DNA of 64,000 nt from positions 1 through 64,000 of the forward strand of contig NZ_JACNMS010000008.1 of NCBI RefSeq assembly GCF_020595125.1, written 5' to 3'. Both the position numbers and the translations under genes were made by a program. Below the pieces are notes generated by a model. It was not told where the DNA came from and ran no database searches. It was given only the letters and a program-made list of their open reading frames with translations. The stretch comes from Jeotgalibacillus aurantiacus (lineage in GTDB: Bacteria; Bacillota; Bacilli; Bacillales; Jeotgalibacillaceae). Position 1 is the first letter of the stretch, and every line of letters begins with the position of its first letter. Below are positions 15,937-24,046 of this stretch, one piece after another.

Positions 15937-15967
15937 TTTTTAATGGAAATTTTGAACACTGTCAAAT
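15937..15967 (-). promoter_or_regulatory. Promoter of the long Tad operon, copy 1 of a duplicated element
   Basis: The minus strand has TTGACA, a 17 bp spacer and TAAAAA, with the TTTGA-N6-TCAAA inverted repeat across the -35. It is nearly identical to 3434-3464, and both lie roughly 95-125 bp before a first gene of a Tad unit. Between it and cpaB an imperfect CTAAT/ATTAG repeat occurs at about 15870-15890. Confidence 0.6.
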
Positions 15968-16327
15968 CGTGGTGAAATTTGGGCGTTTTGAGGAAAGAAG
16001 ATAGTCCAGGTGGTCTGAAAGATGTAAGGGACATAAGTTTCATGAATTTTTTTTGGATCATAGGAGGTTCGTTGGAATTTACTTCGATTTCCGTTAAATT
16101 AATTCGAATTTTGTAACAAACATTACAAATTACCGGACCTTAGAACGATTTTTGTTTGGAAGAGCGTGGAAAAAATCTTGATTTCGAGAGGTTTGAAGGT
16201 GAAATTTGGCGTTACATAAGTAGTTATTAATATGATGGTGGCTATATTTAACAAATTTTCATTGTGAAGAGGATTCATGTATGTGATCATAAGACCTTTT
16301 TGACAGGACGAAAGAAAGGAAAACACG
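15968..16327. other. A/T-rich intergenic region with an operator-like dyad
   Basis: No convincing gene is seen in this 360 bp between the Tad promoter and the kbaA terminator. The only clear structure is TTTGTAA-N6-TTACAAA at 16110-16129, a perfect 7 bp inverted repeat about 150 bp upstream of the putative Tad promoter. It could be a distal regulator site or a chance A/T palindrome. Confidence 0.4.
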
Positions 16328-16358
16328 AAAAAAAGCACACCATGTTGGCATGCTTTAC
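16328..16358 (-). terminator. Terminator of kbaA
   Basis: Right at the kbaA stop the minus strand reads AAAGCATGCCA-ACA-TGGTGTGCTTTTTTT, a stable hairpin with one mismatch and a U-tract. It closes the kbaA transcript before the Tad-like block begins. Confidence 0.8.
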
Positions 16359-17020
16359 TTTGCTGTTGCTTCTTTTTCGCGGGCTGCTTTTCGTGCGAGC
16401 CGCTCTTCACGATCCTTTTGTGACCGCTTATTATATTTTGGCAGTGCGAGCATCTGATAGGCATTCGTCGCAATCAGCGTGAACATAATTGTAATCAGCC
16501 AGTAGTTTTCATTACTTCTCAGCACCGGCAGCCATTCAAGCGTCGTCACCACGACCATGAAAAAGAGCGTGGATGGAAACAGCGCTTTATTCCCGGCCTG
16601 CTTTGATTTCAACAGCGCTACGATGATCCCCACAACCAGCAGGAATACCGCTAAACTGAAGTATGGCAGTAATGAATCCCCTTCATCAGCAAACGCATCA
16701 AAACGGAAATACACAAGATCAAATAAAACAAATGCTGTAATCACTAACTGCACCCGATTCCATAGCTTCAGTGAACGGAAAATCCCGAGTCCGAACTGAT
16801 GAATCGTTAAGTATGCAAAATACCCCATCTGGCTTAATACGCTAAACGTCATCCCGACACCGATCATCCAGACGACAACTGAAATTAATTCAACCGTATC
16901 TTCACCCGCAAGCTGAGTAGTGAGCTCATCCCAGCGGACAGTAATCCCAACAACACCGGTTGTGACACCGCCTACAAGCAATGTCATCACAAAAAAACGG
17001 ATCCAATTTCGTATGGTCAC
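16355..17020 (-). CDS. kbaA: KinB-signalling pathway activation protein KbaA
   Basis: A 221 aa integral membrane protein with about six membrane segments and a basic C-terminal tail. The N-terminal pattern NWIRFF...GGVTTGVVGITVRWDE and SQMGYFAYLTIHQFGLGIFRS match KbaA, which in B. subtilis is needed for the KinB route into the Spo0 phosphorelay. The GTG start is chosen because GGAGG lies 8 nt upstream; a TTG that overlaps the ribosome site is rejected. Between gerD (divergent) and the Tad-like block, where B. subtilis would have pdaB next. Confidence 0.92.
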   Translation of the reverse strand: MTIRNWIRFFVMTLLVGGVTTGVVGITVRWDELTTQLAGEDTVELISVVVWMIGVGMTFSVLSQMGYFAYLTIHQFGLGIFRSLKLWNRVQLVITAFVLFDLVYFRFDAFADEGDSLLPYFSLAVFLLVVGIIVALLKSKQAGNKALFPSTLFFMVVVTTLEWLPVLRSNENYWLITIMFTLIATNAYQMLALPKYNKRSQKDREERLARKAAREKEATAK

Positions 17021-17171
17021 GTCTCTATCCTCCAAATCTGAAAATACACATTCTCATTCGATTGTACCAGTCGATCCCTTAAAAATCCATGACCGTCGTG
17101 TGAACGTGCATAAAATCAGGATTTCAGGTCACGATAAGAAAACAAATGACCGTGAGAATGGAGGTGAATTC

Positions 17172-17834
17172 ATGCGTAAACAATTAGGTGCTGTAGCCTT
17201 AGCTGCCCTGCTCCTATCAGGCTGCTCCGGCAACGAAAAAACAAGCTATGAAGAAACAAAGCAAATGGTCACTGACCTGTTAAAAACGAGTGAAGGCAAG
17301 AAAGCCGTTCAGGAGCTTTTAGCAGACGAAGAGCTGAAAAAAGAGCTCGTCCTCGACCAGGATGTTGTCAAACAGTCCATCGAAACGACTTTATTGTCCA
17401 AGGAAGGTCAGGACTTCTGGAAGAACACCTTCAACGACCCCCAGTTTGCCGAGACCCTTGCCAAAAGCATGCAGACAGAGCAGAAAGATCTGCTGAAGGG
17501 ACTCATGAAGGATCCCGAATATCAGAAGATGATGCTCGAGCTCATGAAAGATCCCGCTATGCACGAACAAACGATGTCCGTGCTGACGAGCCAGCAATAT
17601 AAAGAAGAAACCAAAAAAATCATGATGGAAATGATGGAAAGCCCACTCGTTAAAAAGGAAATGCAGGATCTGTTGATGAATGCCGCAAAAGAGATGGGCG
17701 GTGAAGAACAGGCCAGTGGGACACAGGAAGGTCCACAAGCATCGCAGGGTGAAGGTGGCGGTGGTGGCAGTCAGGGTGGCGGAACAGACGGAGATGGCGG
17801 GACAGACAGTGGGAATGGCGGCGGAAGTCCGTGA
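17172..17834 (+). CDS. gerD: Spore germination lipoprotein GerD
   Basis: A 220 aa lipoprotein with signal peptide and lipobox LSGC (Cys18). The helical body contains repeated amphipathic segments such as YEETKQMVTDLLKTSEGKK, LMKDPEYQKMMLELMKDP and ESPLVKKEMQDLL. A low-complexity Gly/Ser/Asp tail of about 40 residues follows. GerD forms a scaffold in the spore inner membrane that clusters germinant receptors. GGAGGTGA is 5 nt before the ATG. It is the only plus-strand gene in the neighbourhood, as in B. subtilis where it is opposite to salA and kbaA. Confidence 0.93.
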   Translation: MRKQLGAVALAALLLSGCSGNEKTSYEETKQMVTDLLKTSEGKKAVQELLADEELKKELVLDQDVVKQSIETTLLSKEGQDFWKNTFNDPQFAETLAKSMQTEQKDLLKGLMKDPEYQKMMLELMKDPAMHEQTMSVLTSQQYKEETKKIMMEMMESPLVKKEMQDLLMNAAKEMGGEEQASGTQEGPQASQGEGGGGGSQGGGTDGDGGTDSGNGGGSP

Positions 17835-17852
17835 TGGAGATGGGTTTGATGT

Positions 17853-17978
17853 GGGGAATGTGAGGTTGGGGGTGGAGTTTGTGAGGTTACGACCGGAGTT
17901 CGTGAGGTTAGACGCGGAGTTCGTGAGGTTAGGCGGCGGGTTCGTGAGCTTAGCTTAGAATTCGTGAGTTTAATGTCA
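17853..17978. repeat. 21-bp tandem array downstream of gerD
   Basis: Six 21 bp units with the core GAGTTCGTGAGGTTA run just after the gerD stop; the central three differ at few positions and the outer ones decay. Seven codons per unit means the plus frame reads as repeated EFVRL, but there is no ribosome site and the frame begins within gerD, so coding is not supported. The unit core resembles the array at 46169-46294. Confidence 0.8.
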
Positions 17979-18082
17979 TTTGGCCTATAGATGATCAGCT
18001 ATTTTCGAGCCGCCTGATTCACCCGGGGCCGCGGCAAAACCAGGATCTCCATCCTAAAATGCCACTTCCCACATAAAGCCCA

Positions 18083-18115
18083 CAAAAAAAGAAGAGCCTC
18101 AGCTCTCCTTTTTTT
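18083..18115 (-). terminator. Bidirectional terminator between salA and gerD
   Basis: GGAGAGCTGAGGCTCTTC forms a GAGC/GCTC-centred stem flanked by seven A on one side and seven T on the other, so it can end the salA transcript (minus) and the gerD transcript (plus). It overlaps the salA stop codon. Confidence 0.85.
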
Positions 18116-19169
18116 ATGTGGTGCGGTCGATGACTTGTTGTGCAATATCGGCGTAGATGTTGCCGAGACGGTGATCGGCTCCATAAACGGATGGGGCGAA
18201 GTCGTTTTCATCCCAGTCAGGCTGCTGGAGCGGAAGTTTTCCTAAGAGATCTGTGCGAAGCTCTTCGGCAAGCTTTTCGCCGCCGCCCTGACCGAATACG
18301 AATTCGCGCTCGCCGGTTTTTTTGCTTTCATAGAAGGACATGTTTTCGACAACGCCCAGGATCGAGTGCTCTGTCTGCAGGGCCATTGCACCGGCACGGG
18401 CTGCGACGAAGGCTGCTGTCGGGTGCGGTGTTGTCACGATGATTTCCTTGCTTGATGGAAGCATTGCGTGTACATCGAGTGCGACGTCGCCCGTTCCCGG
18501 TGGCAGGTCAAGCAGCAGGTAGTCAAGCTCTCCCCACTCTACCTCTGTGAAGAAGCTGTTCAGCATTTTGCCGAGCATCGGGCCTCTCCAGATGACAGGT
18601 GCGTTGTCTTCTACGAAGAAGGCCATAGAGATGACCTTTACGCCAAAGCGGTCAACTGGAATAATGCGCTCGCCGCGGACGACTGGGCGCTTGTTGATAC
18701 CCATCATATCCGGCACGCTGAAACCGTAGATATCTGCATCGATCAGGCCGACTTTTTTACCGGCGCGGGCCAGTGCGACTGCGAGGTTGACGGATACGGT
18801 GGATTTACCGACGCCACCCTTTCCGCTTGCGATGGCGATGAATTGAACCTTATTTCCTGGTGAGAGCAAATTATCTTCGACTGCATCTCCCTGTTTACCA
18901 CGGAACTTCTCGAGTTTTTCAGGCTCAAGCTCTGTGAAGCGGATGCCGACTGTTTCTGCACCGGCTTTTTTCAGCGCATCTACAACGGCCATTTGCAGCT
19001 GCATTTGTTCCGCTGTGCCTGTTTTTGCGAGTGCGATTTTGACGCTGACGTGATTTTTCTCTTCCTTGATGCTTACTTCCACGATTCCTTCCGTTTCTGC
19101 AAGCGTCGTATGTAAAATCGGATCATTCATTGAACCGAGCAATTCGCGTACCTGTTGTTCTGTTACCAA
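18114..19169 (-). CDS. salA: SalA, Mrp/NBP35 family P-loop ATPase
   Basis: A 351 aa protein with an N-terminal MIP18/DUF59 domain (about 1-85) and a ParA-like ATPase with deviant Walker A GKGGVGKS at 116-123, LIDADIYGFSVPDMMGI, and LLLDLPPGTGDVALD as Walker B. Mrp proteins carry Fe-S clusters; B. subtilis SalA also represses scoC and so favours exoprotease production. The start is taken as TTG because AAGGGG is about 9 nt upstream and the protein then aligns with B. subtilis SalA; an ATG further upstream lacks a ribosome site. It lies between cwlD and gerD, as in B. subtilis. Confidence 0.93.
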   Translation of the reverse strand: MVTEQQVRELLGSMNDPILHTTLAETEGIVEVSIKEEKNHVSVKIALAKTGTAEQMQLQMAVVDALKKAGAETVGIRFTELEPEKLEKFRGKQGDAVEDNLLSPGNKVQFIAIASGKGGVGKSTVSVNLAVALARAGKKVGLIDADIYGFSVPDMMGINKRPVVRGERIIPVDRFGVKVISMAFFVEDNAPVIWRGPMLGKMLNSFFTEVEWGELDYLLLDLPPGTGDVALDVHAMLPSSKEIIVTTPHPTAAFVAARAGAMALQTEHSILGVVENMSFYESKKTGEREFVFGQGGGEKLAEELRTDLLGKLPLQQPDWDENDFAPSVYGADHRLGNIYADIAQQVIDRTT

Positions 19170-19236
19170 GACGTGACACCCCTTCTGTGAATTCGTTTTC
19201 ATCTATGTCAGTATAACATAGGTGAAGGGTGACGTC

Positions 19237-19935
19237 TTACTCAGGCGGCTCTTCTTCCTTCGAAAAGTGTCTTAAAATCCCAATGTACACAGCAGCAGCT
19301 ACACGTTGCTGATAGTCATCCTTTAACAGCCAGTAGCGTTCCTCCGGATTGGAGAGAAACCCTGCCTCGACGAGTACACCCGGTGTTTCTGCATGACTCA
19401 GCACGTAAATGCCGTCTATCGATTTGGCTTTACGAGTATTATTCGGCAGGTGGCGTTTTAATTCATGCTGGATAAACAGCGCCAGCCGTTTATTATCATC
19501 ATTGAATTCCGTGTAAAAGGTTTGCGCGCCTTTCCACTGTGTTTCGGGGATGGCGTTGAGATGAATGCTGATAAAGAGGTCGTTATCACGGTCGTTGATC
19601 AGTTCAAGCCGCTTTTTTAGATCCTCACGTTTGCGGTCTCTGAAGCCTTTTGTTGCGGCATCTGCCAAATCCTCATCCTTCTCCCGCGACAGGCGTACAA
19701 TTGCCCCCTGCTCCTCTAAATAAGCCTGAAGCTGTCGTGCAATGGAGAGCGTTAAATTTTTCTCAAGGATGGTTTCATAGGTCGCTCCGCCATCCGGTCC
19801 GCCATGTCCGGGATCAAGCACGATCACTTTTCCCGACAGCGGAAGCCTCCATTCCTCTATTGCATACAAGCCCGCTCCAAGGCCTGTCCCTAATACAACG
19901 GTAAGCAGCATCACCATAATAATCTTTTTGCGCAT
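19237..19935 (-). CDS. cwlD: Spore cortex amidase CwlD
   Basis: A 232 aa N-acetylmuramoyl-L-alanine amidase (Amidase_3). A membrane anchor or signal (about 5-25) leads into DPGHGG with Zn ligand His44, Glu58, SIHLNA with His125, and catalytic VEAGFLSN (Glu190), so the Zn site is complete. CwlD acts in the mother cell to start muramic-delta-lactam formation in spore cortex. Just upstream the minus strand has CATATACT, like the -10 of sporulation sigma factors E or G, with GAAT about 13 bp before it; suggestive only. Confidence 0.94.
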   Translation of the reverse strand: MRKKIIMVMLLTVVLGTGLGAGLYAIEEWRLPLSGKVIVLDPGHGGPDGGATYETILEKNLTLSIARQLQAYLEEQGAIVRLSREKDEDLADAATKGFRDRKREDLKKRLELINDRDNDLFISIHLNAIPETQWKGAQTFYTEFNDDNKRLALFIQHELKRHLPNNTRKAKSIDGIYVLSHAETPGVLVEAGFLSNPEERYWLLKDDYQQRVAAAVYIGILRHFSKEEEPPE

Positions 19936-20016
19936 GACAGTCCCCCTTATTATGAGGAGAGTATATGCGCTCCCGCAGACATTCAGGACTTAATTAGCTA
20001 CGATGATTAAAATGAT

Positions 20017-20394
20017 TCACTGTATAGTGATCTCGAATAGGCCTAATTCATTCTCTTGAAATATCTCATTCACTATTTTATGTATCTCTATTTCAGCAGC
20101 TGTTTTCTCTTTTGGTATTTCTAATAAATCTATTGTTATTGATTTTTTCTCAAAGCTTGAGATCGAAAAACCAAATGTGCCGGTAGGAGTATAGCCTTCT
20201 TGTTTTAGTTTTTTTACTATCTGTTCCTGAAGTTTAATCATTTTTATATCGCTCATTATTTTATCGCTTTTTTCTATTTGTGAACTAACAGCTTTTTGCT
20301 CACCAACCATATGATCAAAATAATTAACAATATTGATCATACCGATTAATAAGATCAAAATGATTAAACCAATTAAAACGGCACCCTTTTTCAG
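20017..20394 (-). CDS. Small membrane-anchored protein, probable CTG start
   Basis: A 125 aa protein of unknown function. Starting at CTG the product is KKGAVLIGLIILILLIG (one N-terminal membrane helix) followed by a charged helical stretch with DKIMSDIKMIKLQEQ and a beta-like end (GTFGFSISSFEKKSITIDLLEIP). CTG is preferred since GAGGAGG lies 7 nt upstream, while the downstream TTG and ATG have no ribosome site and would cut the helix. ATG-ATC-TGA, a two-codon frame overlapping the CTG, also sits close to the same ribosome site. It lies between rpsI and cwlD, where B. subtilis has the methyltransferase gene ybaJ, which is absent. Confidence 0.65.
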   Translation of the reverse strand: MKKGAVLIGLIILILLIGMINIVNYFDHMVGEQKAVSSQIEKSDKIMSDIKMIKLQEQIVKKLKQEGYTPTGTFGFSISSFEKKSITIDLLEIPKEKTAAEIEIHKIVNEIFQENELGLFEITIQ

Positions 20395-20503
20395 ATCATT
20401 TCCTCCTCACGTTATGTGTAAGAGAATATGAAAATACAAAAGATATATACCTGAACAACGATCGCTAACCTTTACAATGAAATTCGACAGCATTTAGTAT
20501 ATT

Positions 20504-20536
20504 AAAAAACCCCCAGCATAAGCTGAGGGTTTTTGT
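20504..20536 (-). terminator. Terminator of rplM-rpsI
   Basis: The minus strand reads CCCTCAGC-TTAT-GCTGGGGG followed by a run of T, a strong hairpin 16 bp after the rpsI stop. Confidence 0.9.
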
Positions 20537-20551
20537 GTGCGGTAATAAAAA

Positions 20552-20944
20552 TTAACGCTTTGAGAACTGAGGCGCACGACGGGCACCTTTAAGACCTGGC
20601 TTCTTACGCTCTTTCATACGAGCATCACGAGTCAGAAGACCTGCGCGCTTAAGTGAGCCGCGGAATTCTGGATCTACTGTAAGAAGTGCGCGGGAGATTC
20701 CGTGACGGATTGCTCCAGCTTGTCCAGTGTATCCACCACCATTAACGTTTACGTGAACATCGTAGTTGCCTAGAGTTTCAGTAATGTTAAGTGGTTGCTT
20801 GATTACTTCGCGTAGTGTAGCGAATGGAATGTAGTTTTCAACGTCGCGACCGTTAACAACGATCTGTCCGTTACCTGGTACTAGACGTACACGTGCAACA
20901 GAGCTCTTACGACGGCCTGTTCCGATATATTGAACTTGTGCCAA
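20552..20944 (-). CDS. rpsI: 30S ribosomal protein S9
   Basis: A 130 aa protein starting [24 protein letters not shown] and ending in the basic [14 protein letters not shown] tail. That tail reaches the P site and contacts tRNA. Full length for the family. Cotranscribed with rplM, 25 bp upstream. Confidence 0.98.
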   Translation of the reverse strand: MAQVQYIGTGRRKSSVARVRLVPGNGQIVVNGRDVENYIPFATLREVIKQPLNITETLGNYDVHVNVNGGGYTGQAGAIRHGISRALLTVDPEFRGSLKRAGLLTRDARMKERKKPGLKGARRAPQFSKR

Positions 20945-20969
20945 GATAATTCCCTCCTCTTAAAATGAA

Positions 20970-21407
20970 TTAACCGCGTAGTTCATACGCTTCTGGTTTT
21001 TGTGCCTGATGTGGATGCTCAGTGCCGGCATATACGTGAAGCTTCTTGATCATTTGACGTCCAAGAGAATTCTTTGGAAGCATACCTTTGATCGCAAGCT
21101 CCAGCATTTGACGTGGGTACTTCGTACGCATTTCTAATGCAGTACGCTGTTTAAGACCACCTGGGTGCATGCTGTGACGGTAGTAGATCTTGTCAGAAAG
21201 CTTCTTACCAGTAAGGTGGATTTTGTCAGCGTTGATGATGATCACATAGTCACCAGTATCAACGTTAGGTGTGAATGTTGGTTTGTTTTTACCGCGTAGA
21301 ATTGCAGCAACTTCACTTGCAAGACGTCCAAGAGTCTGACCCTCAGCGTCTACAACGAGCCACTTGCGTTCTACTTCGTGGCCTTTAGCCATAAATGTTG
21401 TACGCAT
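20970..21407 (-). CDS. rplM: 50S ribosomal protein L13
   Basis: A 145 aa protein with the hallmark [22 protein letters not shown] and [13 protein letters not shown]. The start MRTTFMAK corresponds to that of B. subtilis and has AGGAGG 7 nt upstream. L13 is an early assembly protein. It is preceded by a structured leader and a separate promoter. Confidence 0.98.
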   Translation of the reverse strand: MRTTFMAKGHEVERKWLVVDAEGQTLGRLASEVAAILRGKNKPTFTPNVDTGDYVIIINADKIHLTGKKLSDKIYYRHSMHPGGLKQRTALEMRTKYPRQMLELAIKGMLPKNSLGRQMIKKLHVYAGTEHPHQAQKPEAYELRG

Positions 21408-21524
21408 GAGTTTACCTCCTAAAAAAGATTATATCGTTATGAATCGCTTCATTATTTAGACGTATTTATAACACTTCACTCATCACAAGGTCCGGGTTCT
21501 TGCTTGAGGGTGAAATACATACCA
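21408..21524 (-). ncRNA. Putative rplM (L13) autoregulatory leader
   Basis: About 117 nt of untranslated leader lie between the promoter and rplM. A long-range stem pairs GTATTT (minus strand, at 21513-21518) with AAATAC (21462-21467), with CAC/GTG added. An L13 leader family is known upstream of rplM in Bacillus and relatives; placement and size fit, but the consensus could not be checked. Confidence 0.5.
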
Positions 21525-21530
21525 TAGGCT

Positions 21531-21559
21531 ATCTTATAATGTTTGACTGGCAATGTCAA
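21531..21559 (-). promoter_or_regulatory. rplM-rpsI promoter
   Basis: Minus-strand TTGACA, 17 bp, TAAGAT (an alternative TATAAG lies at 15 bp). It lies 72 bp after the truA stop and gives the two ribosomal genes their own start site. Confidence 0.7.
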
Positions 21560-21629
21560 GGGGATGTTACACCAGGTTCAGTTGTTTTAGTAACTTTTTT
21601 TAAAATAAGTCGTTTTTCACACTTGCGAC

Positions 21630-22373
21630 TTACTTTTTGTACTCGACTTCCCATAGATAAAGACCGTGTGCAGGAGCGGTTTTGCCGGCTACTGAGCGGT
21701 CTTTTGCTTCAAGCATCCGCTTCACATCAGACGGCTCGTATTTCCCCGATCCGACCTCTAACAGCGTGCCGACGATAATTCTCACCATGTTATAGAGAAA
21801 GCCGTTCCCTTTTACACGGAAGATGAGCTCTGCATCGTGTTCTGTCATCTCGATCAGGTGAATCGTTCTGACTTTATCAACGACTTCTGTTTTGGCTGAA
21901 GAGAAGCTTGTGAAGTCGTGCTCTCCAAGGAGGCAGGCTGCCGCCTCACGCATGCTCGTGACATCGAGTGGAAACGGATAATGAACGGCATGATGACGCC
22001 TGAATGGCATCGCTACAGACCCTCTGTCGATGATAAACCGGTATTCCTTGGCTTCCACACTAAAACGCGCGTGAAAGTCCTCTGACACCGCCTCAGCACT
22101 TAAGACGGCGATGTCATTTTGCAGCTTCTGATTTAAAATGATGGGCCATTTTTCAGGCGGAATGGACGTGTCAGTATCAAAATGAAACACCTGCCCCATC
22201 GCATGGACACCGGCATCGGTCCGGCCGCTTGCTGAGATACGGAGAAAACGGCCTTTATGCACTTCCTGCAGGGCCGCTTCGATATCCCCCTGGACCGTGC
22301 GCTGGCCCGGCTGGACCTGATAACCGAAAAAGGCCGCTCCGTCATAGGCCACTGTACATTTAATTCTTGTCAC
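21630..22373 (-). CDS. truA: tRNA pseudouridine(38-40) synthase TruA
   Basis: A 247 aa enzyme that converts U38, U39 or U40 in the tRNA anticodon stem to pseudouridine. The nucleophile is Asp53 in GRTDAGVHA; YDGAAFFGYQVQPGQRTVQ and FLYNMVRIIVGTLLEVG are family blocks. A GTG start is chosen since AAGGAG is 8 nt upstream and the product then aligns with B. subtilis TruA; an ATG six bases earlier is too close to the ribosome site. It follows ecfT closely. Confidence 0.95.
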   Translation of the reverse strand: MTRIKCTVAYDGAAFFGYQVQPGQRTVQGDIEAALQEVHKGRFLRISASGRTDAGVHAMGQVFHFDTDTSIPPEKWPIILNQKLQNDIAVLSAEAVSEDFHARFSVEAKEYRFIIDRGSVAMPFRRHHAVHYPFPLDVTSMREAAACLLGEHDFTSFSSAKTEVVDKVRTIHLIEMTEHDAELIFRVKGNGFLYNMVRIIVGTLLEVGSGKYEPSDVKRMLEAKDRSVAGKTAPAHGLYLWEVEYKK

Positions 22374-22385
22374 CTTCATCACTCC

Positions 22386-23189
22386 TTACACCATAAAGCG
22401 CAGAGCAATGAGAGCAGCTGCAAGCAGGATGAGTGAAGCGAGTGCGATCGTGTCACGGCTGTGCCAGAACAGCAAACGATATTTTGTCCGCCCTTTACCG
22501 CCACGGTAGCCGCGTACCTCCATCGCCGTTGCGAGGTCCTCAGCCCGTTTAAAGGCATTGACAAACAGCGGGATCATCAGTGGCACAATGGCTTTCAGAC
22601 GGTCTTTCAACGGTCCGCTCGACATATCCGAGCCTCTGGCCATCTGCGCCTTCATGATTTTGTCCGTCTCATCCATCAGCGTTGGAATAAAACGCAGGGC
22701 AATCGACATCATCAGTGCGAGCTCATGGGCCGGGAACTTAATTTTTTTCAATGGATTTAACAGCCGCTCCATCCCGTCTGTAATCGAAATCGGCGTTGTC
22801 GTCAGCGTCAGCAATGACGTCATAAAGACAAGCAGTGTAAACCGGATTGAGATAAAGAACGCCTGACGGATGCCCTCTTCATAAATCCGGATAAAGCCAA
22901 GCTCAAAAACAAGATTTCCTTCCCTTGCGAAAAACAGCTGCAGCAGGAACGTAAATCCGATCAGGATCATCACAGGTTTCAGCCCGCTGATTAAAAAGCG
23001 CAGCGTCAGTCCTGACAGACGGATACTTGCATACGTAAAGACCGCTGCAACGAGGTAGCCCCACGTGTTATCCGCAATGAAGATAATCGCGATAAAAGCA
23101 AAAATAAAGATCAACTTGGCACGCGGGTCCATTTTATGAGCGAATGAGTCTGCGGGAATGTAGCGTCCAAAAATCATTTTCTCCATCAT
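22386..23189 (-). CDS. ecfT: ECF transporter transmembrane subunit EcfT
   Basis: A 267 aa membrane protein with about six helices and the two cytoplasmic coupling motifs with Ala-Arg-Gly (AQMARGSD and AMEVRGYRGG) that hold the ATPases. EcfT with EcfA1 and EcfA2 forms the energising module shared by many vitamin-specific S components. GGAGGTGA precedes the ATG. It overlaps ecfA2 by 4 bp. Confidence 0.97.
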   Translation of the reverse strand: MMEKMIFGRYIPADSFAHKMDPRAKLIFIFAFIAIIFIADNTWGYLVAAVFTYASIRLSGLTLRFLISGLKPVMILIGFTFLLQLFFAREGNLVFELGFIRIYEEGIRQAFFISIRFTLLVFMTSLLTLTTTPISITDGMERLLNPLKKIKFPAHELALMMSIALRFIPTLMDETDKIMKAQMARGSDMSSGPLKDRLKAIVPLMIPLFVNAFKRAEDLATAMEVRGYRGGKGRTKYRLLFWHSRDTIALASLILLAAALIALRFMV

Positions 23190-24046
23190 GAGCGGTCACC
23201 TCCCTGCTTAAGCAGATCAGCCAGCTCATCCATCGTCAGGCACAGCTTCGGAAATGTCCGGCCGCTTTTCTCTTCCAGTTTGCGCTGGAATTTCACGACT
23301 TCCGGTACACCGAGTCCCCACGCTGACAGCTTTTCCTGATCAGCAAACAGCTCTCGTGGCGGCGCTTCATGCACTTTTTTCCCTCTATGCATGACAACGA
23401 CTTTATCTGCGTAATGGGCAGCGTCCTCCATGCTGTGTGTGACAAGAATCAACGTCAGTCCCCGCTCTTTATGAAGACGGTAGAACATCTCCATCATTTC
23501 CTTCCGGCCGCGCGGATCCAGTCCCGCTGTCGGCTCATCCAGAACCAGCACCTCAGGCTCCATGGCCAGTACGCCAGCGATCGCAACACGGCGCATTTGT
23601 CCACCTGACAGGTCAAACGGTGACTTGGACAGGATTTCTTCAGATAGACCGACTTCTTTAATCCAGTAGCGCGCACGCTTTTGTGCTTCTTCTTCTGACA
23701 CGCCAAAGTTCATTGGACCGTAGCAAATATCCTTCATCACAGTCTCTTCAAACAGCTGCTGCTCAGGAAACTGAAAGACGATCCCGACCTTTTGACGGAT
23801 CGGCTTCAATTCCTTTTCCTTACGCCCAGCCTTTACAGTTCGGTCTCCAATCTGAACAGAGCCGCCTGTAGGCTTTAATAAAGCGTTCAGGTGCAACAGC
23901 AGCGTGGACTTCCCTGACCCTGTATGGCCAATAATCGCAACACAGCTGCCAGAGGGAATATCAAAACTCACTTCCTCCAGCGCTCTTTTCTCAAATGGGG
24001 TATTGGCCGCATAGCGGTATTCTACTTGTTCAAGACGGATTTCCAT
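23186..24046 (-). CDS. ecfA2: ECF transporter ATPase EcfA2
   Basis: A 286 aa ABC ATPase with Walker A GHTGSGKS (40-47), Q-loop [13 protein letters not shown], signature LSGGQMRR, Walker [14 protein letters not shown] and the H-loop VTHSMED. The FPEQQ variant and the C-terminal extension are typical of EcfA proteins. It overlaps ecfA1 by 25 bp, so translation is coupled. Confidence 0.97.
   Translation of the reverse strand: MEIRLEQVEYRYAANTPFEKRALEEVSFDIPSGSCVAIIGHTGSGKSTLLLHLNALLKPTGGSVQIGDRTVKAGRKEKELKPIRQKVGIVFQFPEQQLFEETVMKDICYGPMNFGVSEEEAQKRARYWIKEVGLSEEILSKSPFDLSGGQMRRVAIAGVLAMEPEVLVLDEPTAGLDPRGRKEMMEMFYRLHKERGLTLILVTHSMEDAAHYADKVVVMHRGKKVHEAPPRELFADQEKLSAWGLGVPEVVKFQRKLEEKSGRTFPKLCLTMDELADLLKQGGDRS

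Noticed and set aside
1165-15967. Prophage or conjugative element
   Set aside because: No integrase, terminase, capsid, relaxase or coupling protein genes; the ATPase and platform proteins are of Tad type, and no flanking direct repeats were seen.
16123-16473. 116-codon minus-strand frame at the end of kbaA
   Set aside because: It overlaps kbaA in another frame and runs through its terminator.
17680-17958. Plus-strand frame with repeated EFVRL heptads
   Set aside because: It starts inside gerD in another frame and the repeats come from the 21-bp array; no start signal.
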